Assembly: GCF_001028665.1 (NCBI RefSeq)
Contig: NZ_CP011504.1
Location: 2,232,001 to 2,296,000, forward strand
From: Burkholderia pyrrocinia
Lineage (GTDB): Bacteria > Pseudomonadota > Gammaproteobacteria > Burkholderiales > Burkholderiaceae
DNA: 64,000 nucleotides
Reading direction: 5' to 3'
A program made the translations under genes and the position numbers. Every line of letters starts with the position of its first letter. The stretch's first letter is position 1. The notes beneath the pieces were generated by a model. It was not told the DNA's origin, searched no databases, and worked only from the letters and a program-made list of their open reading frames with translations. This document shows, piece after piece, positions 25,315 to 33,542 of this stretch.

Positions 25315-26532
25315 ATGTCGGCATTCCGCTACGAAGCGATCGATCCCACCGGCCGCACGCTGAAAGGCGTGCTCGAAGCCGACAGCGCGCGCGCAGGGCG
25401 CAGCCATCTGCGCACGCAGGGGCTCACGCCGCTCGTCGTCGAACTGGCCGCGCAACGCCTGCACGGCGAGCGTCAGCAACGCCTGTCGCTCGGCCGCAAG
25501 CTGTCGCAGCGCGAGCAGGCGATCCTCACGCGCCAGCTCGCGAGCCTGCTGGTCGCGGGGCTGCCGCTCGACGAATCGCTGTCGGTGCTGAGCGAGCAGG
25601 CCGAACGCGAATACCTGCGCGAGCTGATGGCGTCGATCCGCGCGGAAGTCGTCGGCGGCCACTCGTTCGCGAATGCGCTCGGCCAGCATCCGCGCGATTT
25701 TCCGGACATCTATCGCGCGCTCGTCGCGGCCGGCGAGCATACGGGCAAGCTTGGCGTCGTGCTGTCGCGTCTCGCGGACTACATCGAACAGAGCAACGCG
25801 CTGAAGCAGAAGATCCTGCTCGCGTTCACGTATCCGGGCATCGTCACGCTGATCGCGTTCGGCATTGTCACGTTCCTGCTGAGCTACGTGGTGCCGCAGG
25901 TCGCCAACGTGTTCACCAGCACGAAGCAGCAGTTGCCGACGCTGACGGTCGTGATGATGGCGTTGTCCGATTTCGTGCGGCACTGGTGGTGGGCGTCTCT
26001 TCTTGCGATGGTCGCGATCGTGTTCGCCATCCGCAAGGTGCTGTCGCAGGAGGGGCCGCGGCTGAGGTTCGATCACTGGCTGCTGACCGCGCCGCTCGCG
26101 GGCAAGCTCGTGCGCGGCTACAACACGGTGCGCTTCGCGAGCACGCTCGGCATCCTGACTGCGGCCGGCGTGCCGATCCTGCGCGCATTGCAGGCGGCCG
26201 GCGAAACGCTGTCGAATCGTGCAATGAGCGCAAACGTCGACGATGCAATCGTGCGCGTTCGGGAAGGCTCTGCGCTGTCGCGGGCGCTGGCCCACACGAA
26301 GACGTTCCCGCCGGTGCTCGTGCACCTGATCCGCTCGGGCGAGGCAACCGGCGACGTGACGACGATGCTCGACCGTGCGTCCGAAGGCGAGTCGCGCGAG
26401 CTGGAGCGCCGCACGATGTTCCTGACGAGCCTGCTCGAACCGCTGCTGATCCTCGCGATGGGCGGCGTCGTGCTCGTGATCGTACTCGCGGTGATGATGC
26501 CGATCATCGAGCTGAACAACATGGTGCAGTGA
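25315..26532 (+). CDS. gspF: Type II secretion inner-membrane platform protein GspF
   Basis: A 405-residue protein of the normal GspF/PilC length. Two T2SSF domains are visible (about residues 70-195 and 275-400), with membrane segments near 170-195, 220-245 and 375-400. Motifs include FRYEAID at the N-terminus, QLASLLVAGLPLDESL, TLGILTAAGVPILRAL and LIRSGEATGDV. GspF couples the cytoplasmic ATPase to pseudopilus assembly. A strong ribosome binding site (CAGGAGGG) precedes the ATG. It is convergent with gspC, with 8 bp between the stop codons. No GspE ATPase gene lies in the window. Confidence 0.92.
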   Translation: MSAFRYEAIDPTGRTLKGVLEADSARAGRSHLRTQGLTPLVVELAAQRLHGERQQRLSLGRKLSQREQAILTRQLASLLVAGLPLDESLSVLSEQAEREYLRELMASIRAEVVGGHSFANALGQHPRDFPDIYRALVAAGEHTGKLGVVLSRLADYIEQSNALKQKILLAFTYPGIVTLIAFGIVTFLLSYVVPQVANVFTSTKQQLPTLTVVMMALSDFVRHWWWASLLAMVAIVFAIRKVLSQEGPRLRFDHWLLTAPLAGKLVRGYNTVRFASTLGILTAAGVPILRALQAAGETLSNRAMSANVDDAIVRVREGSALSRALAHTKTFPPVLVHLIRSGEATGDVTTMLDRASEGESRELERRTMFLTSLLEPLLILAMGGVVLVIVLAVMMPIIELNNMVQ

Positions 26533-26540
26533 TACGCGGC

Positions 26541-26987
26541 TCAGCGCACGAACGCGTTCGCCTTCTCCGCGGCAGGCAGTCCGATTTCGCGTTGAACGCC
26601 GTTGCGCTCGACGACGATCGAGCGCGCGCGAACCTCGGCGAGTTTTGCGGCTTCTCCGATCGCCGCACCGAGCGACACGACGCGCGATGCCTCGCCGCCG
26701 ATGCTGACGATCGCGGCCGCGCGGCGCGCGTCGAACGCGAGTACGCCGAGCAACTGGATCGCGTCGCGGCCGTTGTCGGGCTTTGCGCCGAAGAGCTGCG
26801 CGCTCGCGGTGACGTCGAGCGGCGCGGGCGATGCGGCAGGCGAAGGTGCCGGCGCGTCGGACACGGTCAGCGAGCGCACGGCCCACAGCGATACGGCAAC
26901 GAGCGCCGCGCCGGAAACGAGCGTCGCGACGAGCGGCAGGAAATCGACACGGGACGGAGCGAAGCGAAGCAGAGCGAACGGTTTCAT
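26541..26987 (-). CDS. gspC: Type II secretion inner-membrane protein GspC (HxcP-like, no PDZ domain)
   Basis: A 148-residue protein: a short cytoplasmic tail, one membrane helix (about 15-37), an Ala/Pro-rich linker, then a homology-region domain (ASAQLFGAKP to the LLGVLAFD and AAIVSI strands) that in GspC contacts the GspD secretin. It lacks the C-terminal PDZ or coiled-coil domain of longer GspC proteins. I chose ATG 26987, which places the membrane helix near the N-terminus; ATG 27026 is an in-frame alternative. It diverges from gspH across about 60 bp. Assignment rests on domain layout and context more than on strong motifs. Confidence 0.7.
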   Translation of the reverse strand: MKPFALLRFAPSRVDFLPLVATLVSGAALVAVSLWAVRSLTVSDAPAPSPAASPAPLDVTASAQLFGAKPDNGRDAIQLLGVLAFDARRAAAIVSIGGEASRVVSLGAAIGEAAKLAEVRARSIVVERNGVQREIGLPAAEKANAFVR

Positions 26988-27048
26988 GGCGACAGGTCGG
27001 TGCGATGGACGAAAGACGATTTCCATTCTTTGATGAAAGGGTGAATGC

Positions 27049-27576
27049 ATGATGACGGGGCACGACGCAGCGCGAACGTCGCACGCAGGGCCGACGCAGG
27101 AACGTGCACGCCCCCGCGCGCAACGCGGCTTCACGCTGCTGGAGATGCTCGTCGTGCTCCTGATCGTCGGGTTGCTGGTCGCGGTCGTGACGCTCGCGCC
27201 GTCGCGCAATCGCCGCACGGATCTGGCCGAGGAAGCACAGCGCCTCGCGAACCTGCTGGAATCGGCCGGCGACGAAGCGCAGGTACGGTCGATGCCGATC
27301 GCGTGGCAGCCGGTCGGCGGCGGCTACCGGTTCGTGCAGCGCACGGCAAACGGCGCATGGGCGCCGATGACCGACGACCTGTATCGCGCGCGCCGCTGGG
27401 GCAACGCGGTGACGGGCGTGTCGGTGCGTTACACGGGTGGCGGCGAAGCGCCGTCGCGGATCGTGCTCGGCAGCGAAAGCATCGACGTGCCGGTCACGAT
27501 CACGCTGTGGTCCGGCGATGTGCGGATGGCGGTGGTCGGCACGGGCATCGGCAACTTCGTCGTGCGCCGGCCATGA
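27049..27576 (+). CDS. gspH: Type II secretion minor pseudopilin GspH
   Basis: A 175-residue pseudopilin with cleavage site R-G27|F28-T-L-L-E32, an N-terminal hydrophobic helix (28-52) and a GspH-like body (EEAQRLANLLESAGDEAQVR, then IAWQPVGGGYRFVQR). GspH sits below the I-J-K tip complex. An AAAGGGTGA ribosome binding site precedes tandem ATGs at 27049 and 27052. It is divergent from gspC and followed by the vreA-like gene, with Pho-box-like sequence between. Confidence 0.82.
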   Translation: MMTGHDAARTSHAGPTQERARPRAQRGFTLLEMLVVLLIVGLLVAVVTLAPSRNRRTDLAEEAQRLANLLESAGDEAQVRSMPIAWQPVGGGYRFVQRTANGAWAPMTDDLYRARRWGNAVTGVSVRYTGGGEAPSRIVLGSESIDVPVTITLWSGDVRMAVVGTGIGNFVVRRP

Positions 27577-27657
27577 ACCGCATGCGAAGCCCCATAAGCA
27601 CGTGACGCTCGAAAGTGGTGCGCCGTATTGATTCGCGCGGCTGCACGGTTCACCTGA

Positions 27658-27687
27658 CTGTCATAGTGCCCGCTCACAATCTGTCGT
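27658..27687 (+). promoter_or_regulatory. Pho-box-like repeats upstream of the vreA-like gene
   Basis: A perfect Pho half-site CTGTCAT at 27658-27664 and a CTGTCGT at 27681-27687, about 75-105 nt before the ATG at 27763. The start-to-start spacing is 23 bp, one base more than two Pho units, and the middle unit (CCCGCTC) is poor. This suggests PhoB control of the signalling cassette. Confidence 0.45.
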
Positions 27688-27762
27688 TCGCTTGCGACGG
27701 AGCCGCTCACGGGGGAGCGCGTTTCGCCGGCAACGTGCAACTCCACTTCCGTCCAGGGATTC

Positions 27763-28509
27763 ATGACTCGTTCACGGGCGCCGACCGGTGTCCTGGCGTT
27801 CGTCGCGTGGCTCGCGTTCGTCGTGCTGTGCATGCGCGGCGTACAGGCACAGGAGACCGGTTCCATCGGCCGCCAGCCGGGCAGCGCGGTGCATTTCGAT
27901 CTGCCCGCGCAGCCGCTCGCGAAGACGTTGCAGGACTTCGCGCGAATGACCGAGCTGATCGTGCTGGCGCCGGCGCCGCTGCTCGACGGGCGCACGAGTG
28001 CGCCGGTCCAGGGCGAATTCGCGCCGCGCGACGCGCTCGAGCGGATGCTGGCCGGAACGGGGTTGCGTGCGGAATTCTCGCGTCCGGACGAAGCGATCAT
28101 CGTCGCGCAGCCGGCCGCCGAGACGGCGCCCGCGACGGCCGACACGCCGGCGGATGCGGCCTTGCCGATCGACGGGATCGGCGATTCCGGCGAGCGGCGC
28201 GCGTTCGCGGGCTCGCTGCAGGCGCATCTGATCGATGCGCTGTGCGCGCAGCCGGCGGCCGTGCCGGGCAGCTATCGACTCGTCGCGCAGGTGCGCATCG
28301 ACAACAGGGGGGCGGTGGTGGCGGTCAACATGGTGGCATCGAGCGGTTCGGCCGCCCGCGACGCGGCGGTGATGCGCGCGCTGCGCGCGCTGAAGCTGGA
28401 CGACGCGCCGCCGGCGGACTTGCCGCAGCCGGTCACGATCCTGTTGCGGCCGGCTGGCAATGGCGTGCATTTCCGCTGTCCGGCGCCGCAGCCGGCCGTT
28501 CGGGGCTAG
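27763..28509 (+). CDS. vreA: VreA-like signalling protein: STN domain plus TonB C-terminal-like domain
   Basis: A 248-residue exported protein. The signal peptide covers about 1-30. An STN (secretin/TonB short N-terminal) domain spans about 42-112 (FDLPAQPLAKTLQDFARMT, GEFAPRDALERMLAGTGLRAEF), and a TonB C-terminal-like domain covers about 165-240 (YRLVAQVRIDNRGAVVAVNM). It has no outer-membrane barrel, unlike FecA-type receptors, which is the distinctive property of P. aeruginosa VreA. It is followed after 6 bp by the ECF sigma gene and then the FecR gene, the vreA-vreI-vreR order. Likely periplasmic, passing a signal to the FecR-like regulator. Identity as VreA rests on architecture and synteny. 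Confidence 0.7.
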   Translation: MTRSRAPTGVLAFVAWLAFVVLCMRGVQAQETGSIGRQPGSAVHFDLPAQPLAKTLQDFARMTELIVLAPAPLLDGRTSAPVQGEFAPRDALERMLAGTGLRAEFSRPDEAIIVAQPAAETAPATADTPADAALPIDGIGDSGERRAFAGSLQAHLIDALCAQPAAVPGSYRLVAQVRIDNRGAVVAVNMVASSGSAARDAAVMRALRALKLDDAPPADLPQPVTILLRPAGNGVHFRCPAPQPAVRG

Positions 28510-28515
28510 GCCGCC

Positions 28516-29064
28516 ATGTCCGACAGCAATCGCACCGGGCTCCGGAATCTGCTGGCGACGCGCTACGCGTACCTGGTCAGGCGCCTCGAGCGCGTGACCG
28601 GTTCGAAGGACGGCGCCGCCGACGCACTGCACGAAACCTGGCTGCGCCTCGAAAACGCGAACGTCTCCACGCAGGTGACGAATGCGGACGCCTATATCCT
28701 CGGGATGGCGAACAATGTCGCGATCGACCAGCATCGTCGCGAACGGCGGCATCTGCACGACGACGATGTCGAGACGCTGCTCGAGATGCCCGACGAACTG
28801 GCCGATCCCGAGCGCATCGTCGCGGCGCGCCGCAAGGTCGATACACTGAAGGACGTGCTGCGCGGGCTGCCGCCGCGGCGCCGCGCGATCCTGCTGGCCG
28901 CCCGCGTGGACGGCCTGCTGAACCGCGAGATCGCCGAGCATTTCGGTATTTCGCTGCGGCTGGTCGAAAGCGAGCTGAGCGCGGCGATGAAGTACTGCCT
29001 GCAGCGCATGCAGGAAGACGGTGATTCGTACACGGGTTCGCGAGGCGGCCCGCGCAAATTTTGA
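28516..29064 (+). CDS. vreI: ECF sigma factor, FecI/VreI type
   Basis: A 182-residue ECF sigma factor. Region 2 is visible in the first ~90 residues (LHETWLRLENAN, AYILGMANNVAIDQHRRERR), and region 4 with its helix-turn-helix in the last ~70 (GLPPRRRAILLAARVDGLLNREIAEHFGISLRLVESELSAAMKYC), the FecI-type ending. It lies between the STN protein and the FecR-like regulator, so it is the sigma factor of this cell-surface signalling cassette. Candidate target promoters are the composite elements at 1917, 3186, 10122 and 25193, by inference. Confidence 0.85.
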   Translation: MSDSNRTGLRNLLATRYAYLVRRLERVTGSKDGAADALHETWLRLENANVSTQVTNADAYILGMANNVAIDQHRRERRHLHDDDVETLLEMPDELADPERIVAARRKVDTLKDVLRGLPPRRRAILLAARVDGLLNREIAEHFGISLRLVESELSAAMKYCLQRMQEDGDSYTGSRGGPRKF

Positions 29065-29075
29065 GCATCCGGACG

Positions 29076-30071
29076 ATGACGAAAGCCCAGGCCGAACCTG
29101 CCCACGACGAACTCGACGAAGCGAGTGCGTGGCTGCTGCGTCTGCGCTCGGGGGACGCGAGCCAGGCCGAAGCCGACGCGTTCGAGCGCTGGTGCGCCGA
29201 TCGTCCGCAGGCCGCCGATCTGCTGCGCGACACCTGGAGCTCGTTGCGCACGGCTGCGACCGAGCTCGCGCACGAGGAGCGCGCGGCCGCTGCGTGGGCG
29301 AACGTTGCAAAGCGCGAGCGCACGATGCGCACCGGGCGGCGCGCGTTCATCGGCTTCGCGGTCGCGGCCGGTGCGTCGTGGCTCGCGTTGCGCCCGCCGA
29401 TGGAGTTGTGGCCCTCGCTCGGCGATCTCGCGGCCGATTACCACACGGGCACCGGCGAGCAGCGCAGCATCGCGCTGTCGTCGCGCGTGACGGTCGAGCT
29501 GAATACGCAGACGCGTGTCGACGTGCTGCCGGCGAGCGATGCCGCGCACGGCGTCGAAGTCGTCGCGGGCGAAGCCGAGATCGACGCGGCCGTGCCGCCG
29601 GCCGGCCGCGCGACGCCGATCCAGCCCGTCACCGTGGTTGCGGGCGGCGGCCGCATGCAGGCGAGCGTCGCGCGCTTCAACGTGCGGCGCACGGGCGCGC
29701 AGGTCTGCGTGACCTGCCTGTCGGGCACGGTCGCGCTCGAGCATCCGCGCGGCGCACGGACGCTGAAGGCCGACGATCAGGTCGTCTACGACGATCGCGG
29801 CGTGCAGCCCGTGTCGCGGATCGATCCGGGCGCGGTCAGCGCATGGCGGCGTGGCATGCTGGTGTTCAACGGCGTGTCGCTTGCGGATGTCGTCGACGAG
29901 ATCAACCGCTACCGGCGCGGCAAGGTGATCCTGCGCAGCGCGTCGCTCGGCGCGAACCGGATGCAGGCGCAGTTCCCGATCACGCGGCTCGACGACGTGA
30001 TCGACATGGTCGGCCGCCTGTACGGCGCGCACATCACGCGCCTGCCCGGCAACATCGTGCTGCTGAGCTGA
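29076..30071 (+). CDS. vreR: FecR/VreR-like sigma regulator (anti-sigma factor)
   Basis: A 331-residue FecR-family protein. The cytoplasmic N-terminal sigma-binding domain (DUF4880-like) spans about 12-60 (ASAWLLRLRSGDAS, EAFERWCADRP-type). One membrane helix lies at about 88-106, the periplasmic FecR domain at about 120-245, and a C-terminal STN-like segment (LADVVDEINRYRRGKVILR) contacts the signalling domain. It would hold the VreI-like sigma factor until the VreA-like protein signals. ATG 29076 is chosen; a TTG at 29061 overlapping the sigma stop as TTGA is a credible alternative and would imply translational coupling. Confidence 0.82.
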   Translation: MTKAQAEPAHDELDEASAWLLRLRSGDASQAEADAFERWCADRPQAADLLRDTWSSLRTAATELAHEERAAAAWANVAKRERTMRTGRRAFIGFAVAAGASWLALRPPMELWPSLGDLAADYHTGTGEQRSIALSSRVTVELNTQTRVDVLPASDAAHGVEVVAGEAEIDAAVPPAGRATPIQPVTVVAGGGRMQASVARFNVRRTGAQVCVTCLSGTVALEHPRGARTLKADDQVVYDDRGVQPVSRIDPGAVSAWRRGMLVFNGVSLADVVDEINRYRRGKVILRSASLGANRMQAQFPITRLDDVIDMVGRLYGAHITRLPGNIVLLS

Positions 30072-30328
30072 GCGGCTTCCCGCGCTTTACTTCCCTGTCT
30101 TCCTTCTGAGGGCGATTCATTCGCCTCCTTTCCGGCTGTCCGCATGCTGCGGGTTACGGCCGTCCGATACGACCTGATCAATGAGGGCCGGCAAACGCCG
30201 GGCTGTCTTTCGTGGCGGCCCGGCGGGGCGTCGTCGGACCCGAGGCGTGGGTGGCAAGCGCCCCGGCCGCGCAGCGATGTGCGGTGTGGGGGATGTGTGT
30301 CGAGGGAGCTTCGGGCGGTGGCGTGATC

Positions 30329-30589
30329 ATGAACGAATCGCAACGGGATGCGGATTCCGGCGACGCGAACACGCGCGCCGACGCGATCCGCGAGGGCGCG
30401 GTGCGCTGGCTGCTGTGGCTGCGTGCCGGCGACACGACGGAACACGAACTCGACGCTTTCGGGCGCTGGCGCACGCAGAGCGACGAGCATGCGCGCACGG
30501 TCCGCGAGCTGATCTGGATGTGGGCCGTGCTGGAAACGGTCGGTCGCCAGGAGCCGGGTGAGCCGGGCGGGTCGACGCGCACGCATTGA
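30329..30589 (+). CDS. Short FecR-type N-terminal domain protein, 86 aa
   Basis: Residues ~19-70 (AIREGAVRWLLWLRAGDTTEHELDAF..WR) resemble the cytoplasmic sigma-binding domain of FecR-type regulators, as in the full-length gene just upstream. It ends at residue 86 without a membrane helix or periplasmic domain. It lies 257 bp downstream of the vreR-like stop. It may be a free sigma-binding stub or a remnant of a duplicated regulator. No strong ribosome binding site is visible before ATG 30329, so expression is uncertain. Confidence 0.55.
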   Translation: MNESQRDADSGDANTRADAIREGAVRWLLWLRAGDTTEHELDAFGRWRTQSDEHARTVRELIWMWAVLETVGRQEPGEPGGSTRTH

Positions 30590-30787
30590 TTCGGCGAGCG
30601 GGCGCAGGAAGAAAGTCTGCGGGTTAGGCGGGCTCGCTTCGACCTTGTATATGAGAGAGCGAGGGGGCCGTGAAGAGGGGCTGTAGAGGGGCCGTAGAGC
30701 GGGACCGGGGGCCGGATCGGCCCCCGGATCACCGTTCGTGCAGCGGGGCGGCGTGCGGCGAGGCCGTGCAGGCCGAACCATGGAAGC

Positions 30788-30805
30788 CCCGATTCACGAA
30801 TCGGG
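30788..30805. repeat. Perfect 8-bp inverted repeat at the 3' end of the unknown gene
   Basis: CCCGATTC / GAATCGGG with a 2-nt centre, directly beside the stop codon of the minus-strand gene at 30808. There is no T tract, so it looks more like a protein-binding palindrome or a remnant end than a terminator. Confidence 0.4.
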
Positions 30806-30807
30806 AT

Positions 30808-31632
30808 TCAGGATGGCGACCCGCGCTGCATGCCCGCACGTGCGCCGCTCCACGCGGCGTCGAGCGGATCGCCGGTGTCGCGCAGCGGCTCGCGCAGAAA
30901 CGGAAGGCGTTCGACGAACGGTGCGGATTCTTGCAAGGCCACGATATGGTTGACCATCCATTGCAGCAGCTCGCCGCCGTGCCGGACCTGTTCCGGGCGC
31001 CAGTCCGGCATCGTCGAGAAGAGGGCAGAGAAGCCGCTCCAGCGCGACGGCCGGTCGTTGTCGCCGGGCCGGAAATAGGTGTTCATCGCGACGTCGTGCG
31101 CGTCGGTCAGCGTGCCGACGAACAACCCGTGCGGCGTCGGCACGCCGATCTGCTGCCAGCCTTCCGCGAGTGCGAGCGAGCGCATCACGCGCGCCGCGAC
31201 GAACGCAATGCGCGTTTCATGCTCGATTTCGGCGAGCGACATCACGCCGTTGCGCTGCATGCAGCGCGCGACCGCATGCGGCCGGATCGCGTTCGACGCG
31301 AAGCTGCGCAGCACGAGGTCGGGCACCGTCAACTGAAGCTGGAATTCGCGCAGGCCGTGCTCGGCGCTCATCGTCGAGAAATTGACGAACAATCCTTCGG
31401 CGTGACCGAGCGCGCCGACGTACGGCTCGAGCCCGAGGCGCGCGAGCTTCGGCGCGATCTGGCGTTCGAGCAGCCGCATCAGGTTGCGGCGGTTGCGCAC
31501 GCCCGTGAAATCGTCGATGCCGCGCGTGACGACGTCGCTGATCTCCCAGCGGCGCTCGTCGGCGACGAGCCGCGGCGAGCCGCTCAGGTCGAACCGGGCG
31601 CGGCCGTGCGCCACGCGTGGATCTACGTACAT
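30808..31632 (-). CDS. Unknown protein divergent from the transposase-antitoxin fusion, 274 aa
   Basis: I do not recognise the family. The protein is cytoplasmic by appearance, with no signal peptide or membrane helix, and alternates charged and aromatic stretches (ERQIAPKLARLGLEPYVGAL, NTYFRPGDNDRPSRW). I chose ATG 31632 because GAGG lies 8 nt upstream; the frame stays open to ATG 31788, but that extension is arginine-rich and looks like read-through. It is transcribed divergently from the IS4-like/Phd fusion across 182 bp. Its GC-rich codon use is like its neighbours. It could be a partner of the Phd-type domain, for example a toxin, but nothing in the sequence shows this. Confidence 0.6.
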   Translation of the reverse strand: MYVDPRVAHGRARFDLSGSPRLVADERRWEISDVVTRGIDDFTGVRNRRNLMRLLERQIAPKLARLGLEPYVGALGHAEGLFVNFSTMSAEHGLREFQLQLTVPDLVLRSFASNAIRPHAVARCMQRNGVMSLAEIEHETRIAFVAARVMRSLALAEGWQQIGVPTPHGLFVGTLTDAHDVAMNTYFRPGDNDRPSRWSGFSALFSTMPDWRPEQVRHGGELLQWMVNHIVALQESAPFVERLPFLREPLRDTGDPLDAAWSGARAGMQRGSPS

Positions 31633-31814
31633 GCCGGTGCCTCGTGCATCGATTGCGGGCGGACCGCCGCGACGGCGCGGCGTCGCGCGGATCCGGTCGC
31701 CCACGATGCTGCGGCGCCGAAAGCGCTCCGTCAAGTGCGATCGCATCGCGACGTACGCGTGCGCACGCCGCTGCGGCGGCCCGCGCAATCAACCAGACAG
31801 TGTGGGGTAACCCG

Positions 31815-33458
31815 ATGATGCGCACGATCGTGGAACGCTTTGTCGAGCAGAGCCCGATGACGATCATGACGCGGCTCGTGCTGCAGTGCGCGCTGCACGA
31901 CGACTGGATCGGCGCCGCGGCAGACGCCGGCGACGAACCCGACGACGAGTCGACCCGCGAGGCGCTGTTTACGCTGGCCGTCGACGCGATCGCGGCGATC
32001 GCCGCGTGGCAGCGGATGCCGGATGCGGCCGGCGCGGCTGCGCCGGGGTTGGGCGCTGCAGTGACGGCGCTGCACGACCGCATGAGCCGGTGGCGCTCCG
32101 GCTGGGGGCGCGCGCTGGCGAGGGACAGCGTCGACCTCCTGCTGCCGGTCGCGTCGGTGCGCACCGTCGACGGCACGCGTGCAGTCGACGGGATGCGGTT
32201 GCGCGTGCTGGACGGTGCCGGCGATGCATGCGCACCACGGGCCGACGGTTGCGGCTGCGGACGCGCGTGCGACGACCCGGCGCGCGATGCCGCCGCGGGC
32301 GGACCGCGCGTGCTGCCGGTCTACGATCCGGATCTCGGGATGATCGTCGACCTGCTGCCATACGAGCGCGGCCGCTCGCATGAGCGCGCATTCGTCGGCG
32401 CGCTGCTCGAAACGGTCAGGCCGGGCGAGCTGTGGATCGTCGACGGGCGCTTCGATACCGACGCGATCCTGTCCGGCTGGCCGCGCCGCGGCGGCGCGTT
32501 CGTCGTGCGCGAATACGGCCGCCCGGCCGCGTGCCGGCCGCTGGGCGACTGGCAGGACGCCGGCGGGCTCGGCGACGGTCGCGTGTACGAGCAGTCCGTC
32601 GGCATGGCCGGCGACGGCGGGGTGTCGGGCGCGTTTCGGCGGATCGAATGGCGCCGCGCCGCGGCGCACGGCGAAACCGGCGCAATCGTCACGCTGCTGA
32701 CCGATCTGCCGGCCGAGCGATTCGACGCGCCGCAGGTCGTCCAACTGTCGTGCCGGCGCTGGCGCGATGCATTGCCGCTGTCGCTCGAGCCCGTGACGGG
32801 CGGCGCGCCGTTCGGCGGCGTGCCTGCGCGCGCGGCGCTGCTGGCGAGCGGGATCGCGGCGTTCGCGTACAACGCGTTCAGCGTGATGACGCGCGTCGTC
32901 GGCGCTGCGCTCGTGCTCGACTCGCGCGACGTCAAGCGTCTGCCGTCGCTGATCGCCGACGGCGTGACGGCCACCTATGCGGGGATGATGATCGCGCTGC
33001 CGCCCGAGTGGTGGGAGCGTTACGACCAGTTGCCCGCGACGGCGCTCGGCCAGATCGTGCGCATGCTCGCCGTGCACGTCGATCCGCGCAGCGAACGGCG
33101 CCGGCGTCGCGACAACCGGCTGTCCGCGAAGTCGCAGGCGCTGCTGCGCGCGGCGACGCTCGAGCGCCTGATGCACGACGACGGCGACGATCCGGCCGCG
33201 AACGTGTTCAGCCTGCGCACGATCGCGATGGCGACGCGCGACTTCAGCAGCAATCCGTCGAAGGCGCTGCGGCACGCGGGCGAGGCGCTCGTGATGGTCA
33301 CCAAGTACAACCGGCCGATCGCGCTGCTGGTGTCGATCGACGACTGGAACCGGCTGCTCGGCGAAGTGCGCGAGACGAGCCTCACGCGGCTGTCGTTCGA
33401 TGCGGCGGCGTCGCAGGGCGTGCGCCCGGTCGCGTTGAGCGAATCGTCGTTGAACTAG
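31815..33458 (+). CDS. IS4-like transposase domain fused to a C-terminal Phd/YefM antitoxin domain, probably domesticated
   Basis: A 547-residue protein. Residues ~90-430 resemble IS4-family transposases: a TVDGT segment with D119, IVDGRFD with D210, and CRRWRDAL (313-320) where IS4 proteins carry the YRxRWxIE signature. There the Tyr is replaced and the catalytic Glu position is Ala319, so the DDE triad looks incomplete. Residues ~465-520 (FSLRTIAMATRDFSSNPSKA, then VTKYNRPIALLVSIDDWNRLL) match the Phd/YefM antitoxin fold. I see no terminal inverted repeats or target duplications around the gene, which supports a domesticated protein, possibly a DNA-binding regulator. The start at 31815 follows GGGGTAA. 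Confidence 0.65.
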   Translation: MMRTIVERFVEQSPMTIMTRLVLQCALHDDWIGAAADAGDEPDDESTREALFTLAVDAIAAIAAWQRMPDAAGAAAPGLGAAVTALHDRMSRWRSGWGRALARDSVDLLLPVASVRTVDGTRAVDGMRLRVLDGAGDACAPRADGCGCGRACDDPARDAAAGGPRVLPVYDPDLGMIVDLLPYERGRSHERAFVGALLETVRPGELWIVDGRFDTDAILSGWPRRGGAFVVREYGRPAACRPLGDWQDAGGLGDGRVYEQSVGMAGDGGVSGAFRRIEWRRAAAHGETGAIVTLLTDLPAERFDAPQVVQLSCRRWRDALPLSLEPVTGGAPFGGVPARAALLASGIAAFAYNAFSVMTRVVGAALVLDSRDVKRLPSLIADGVTATYAGMMIALPPEWWERYDQLPATALGQIVRMLAVHVDPRSERRRRRDNRLSAKSQALLRAATLERLMHDDGDDPAANVFSLRTIAMATRDFSSNPSKALRHAGEALVMVTKYNRPIALLVSIDDWNRLLGEVRETSLTRLSFDAAASQGVRPVALSESSLN

Positions 33459-33542
33459 CTGGCCTGGCGGGCGTTGATGCGGAATGCGGGCCGATGACCG
33501 CACGTTGCCGGCCCGCCACACCGGCGTACACCGCTCCCGGCT

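Noticed and set aside
31633-31788. Extension of the unknown minus-strand protein to ATG 31788
   Set aside because: The extension is Arg-rich and lacks a ribosome binding site, while ATG 31632 has GAGG 8 nt upstream.
30670-31818. A 382-codon plus-strand frame overlapping the unknown minus-strand gene
   Set aside because: Its composition (Arg/His/Ala-rich) is that of an antisense shadow, and the minus-strand frame has a good ribosome binding site.
31633-33542. Active insertion sequence
   Set aside because: I found no terminal inverted repeats or target-site duplications, and the catalytic Glu position is Ala, so I treat it as a domesticated protein.
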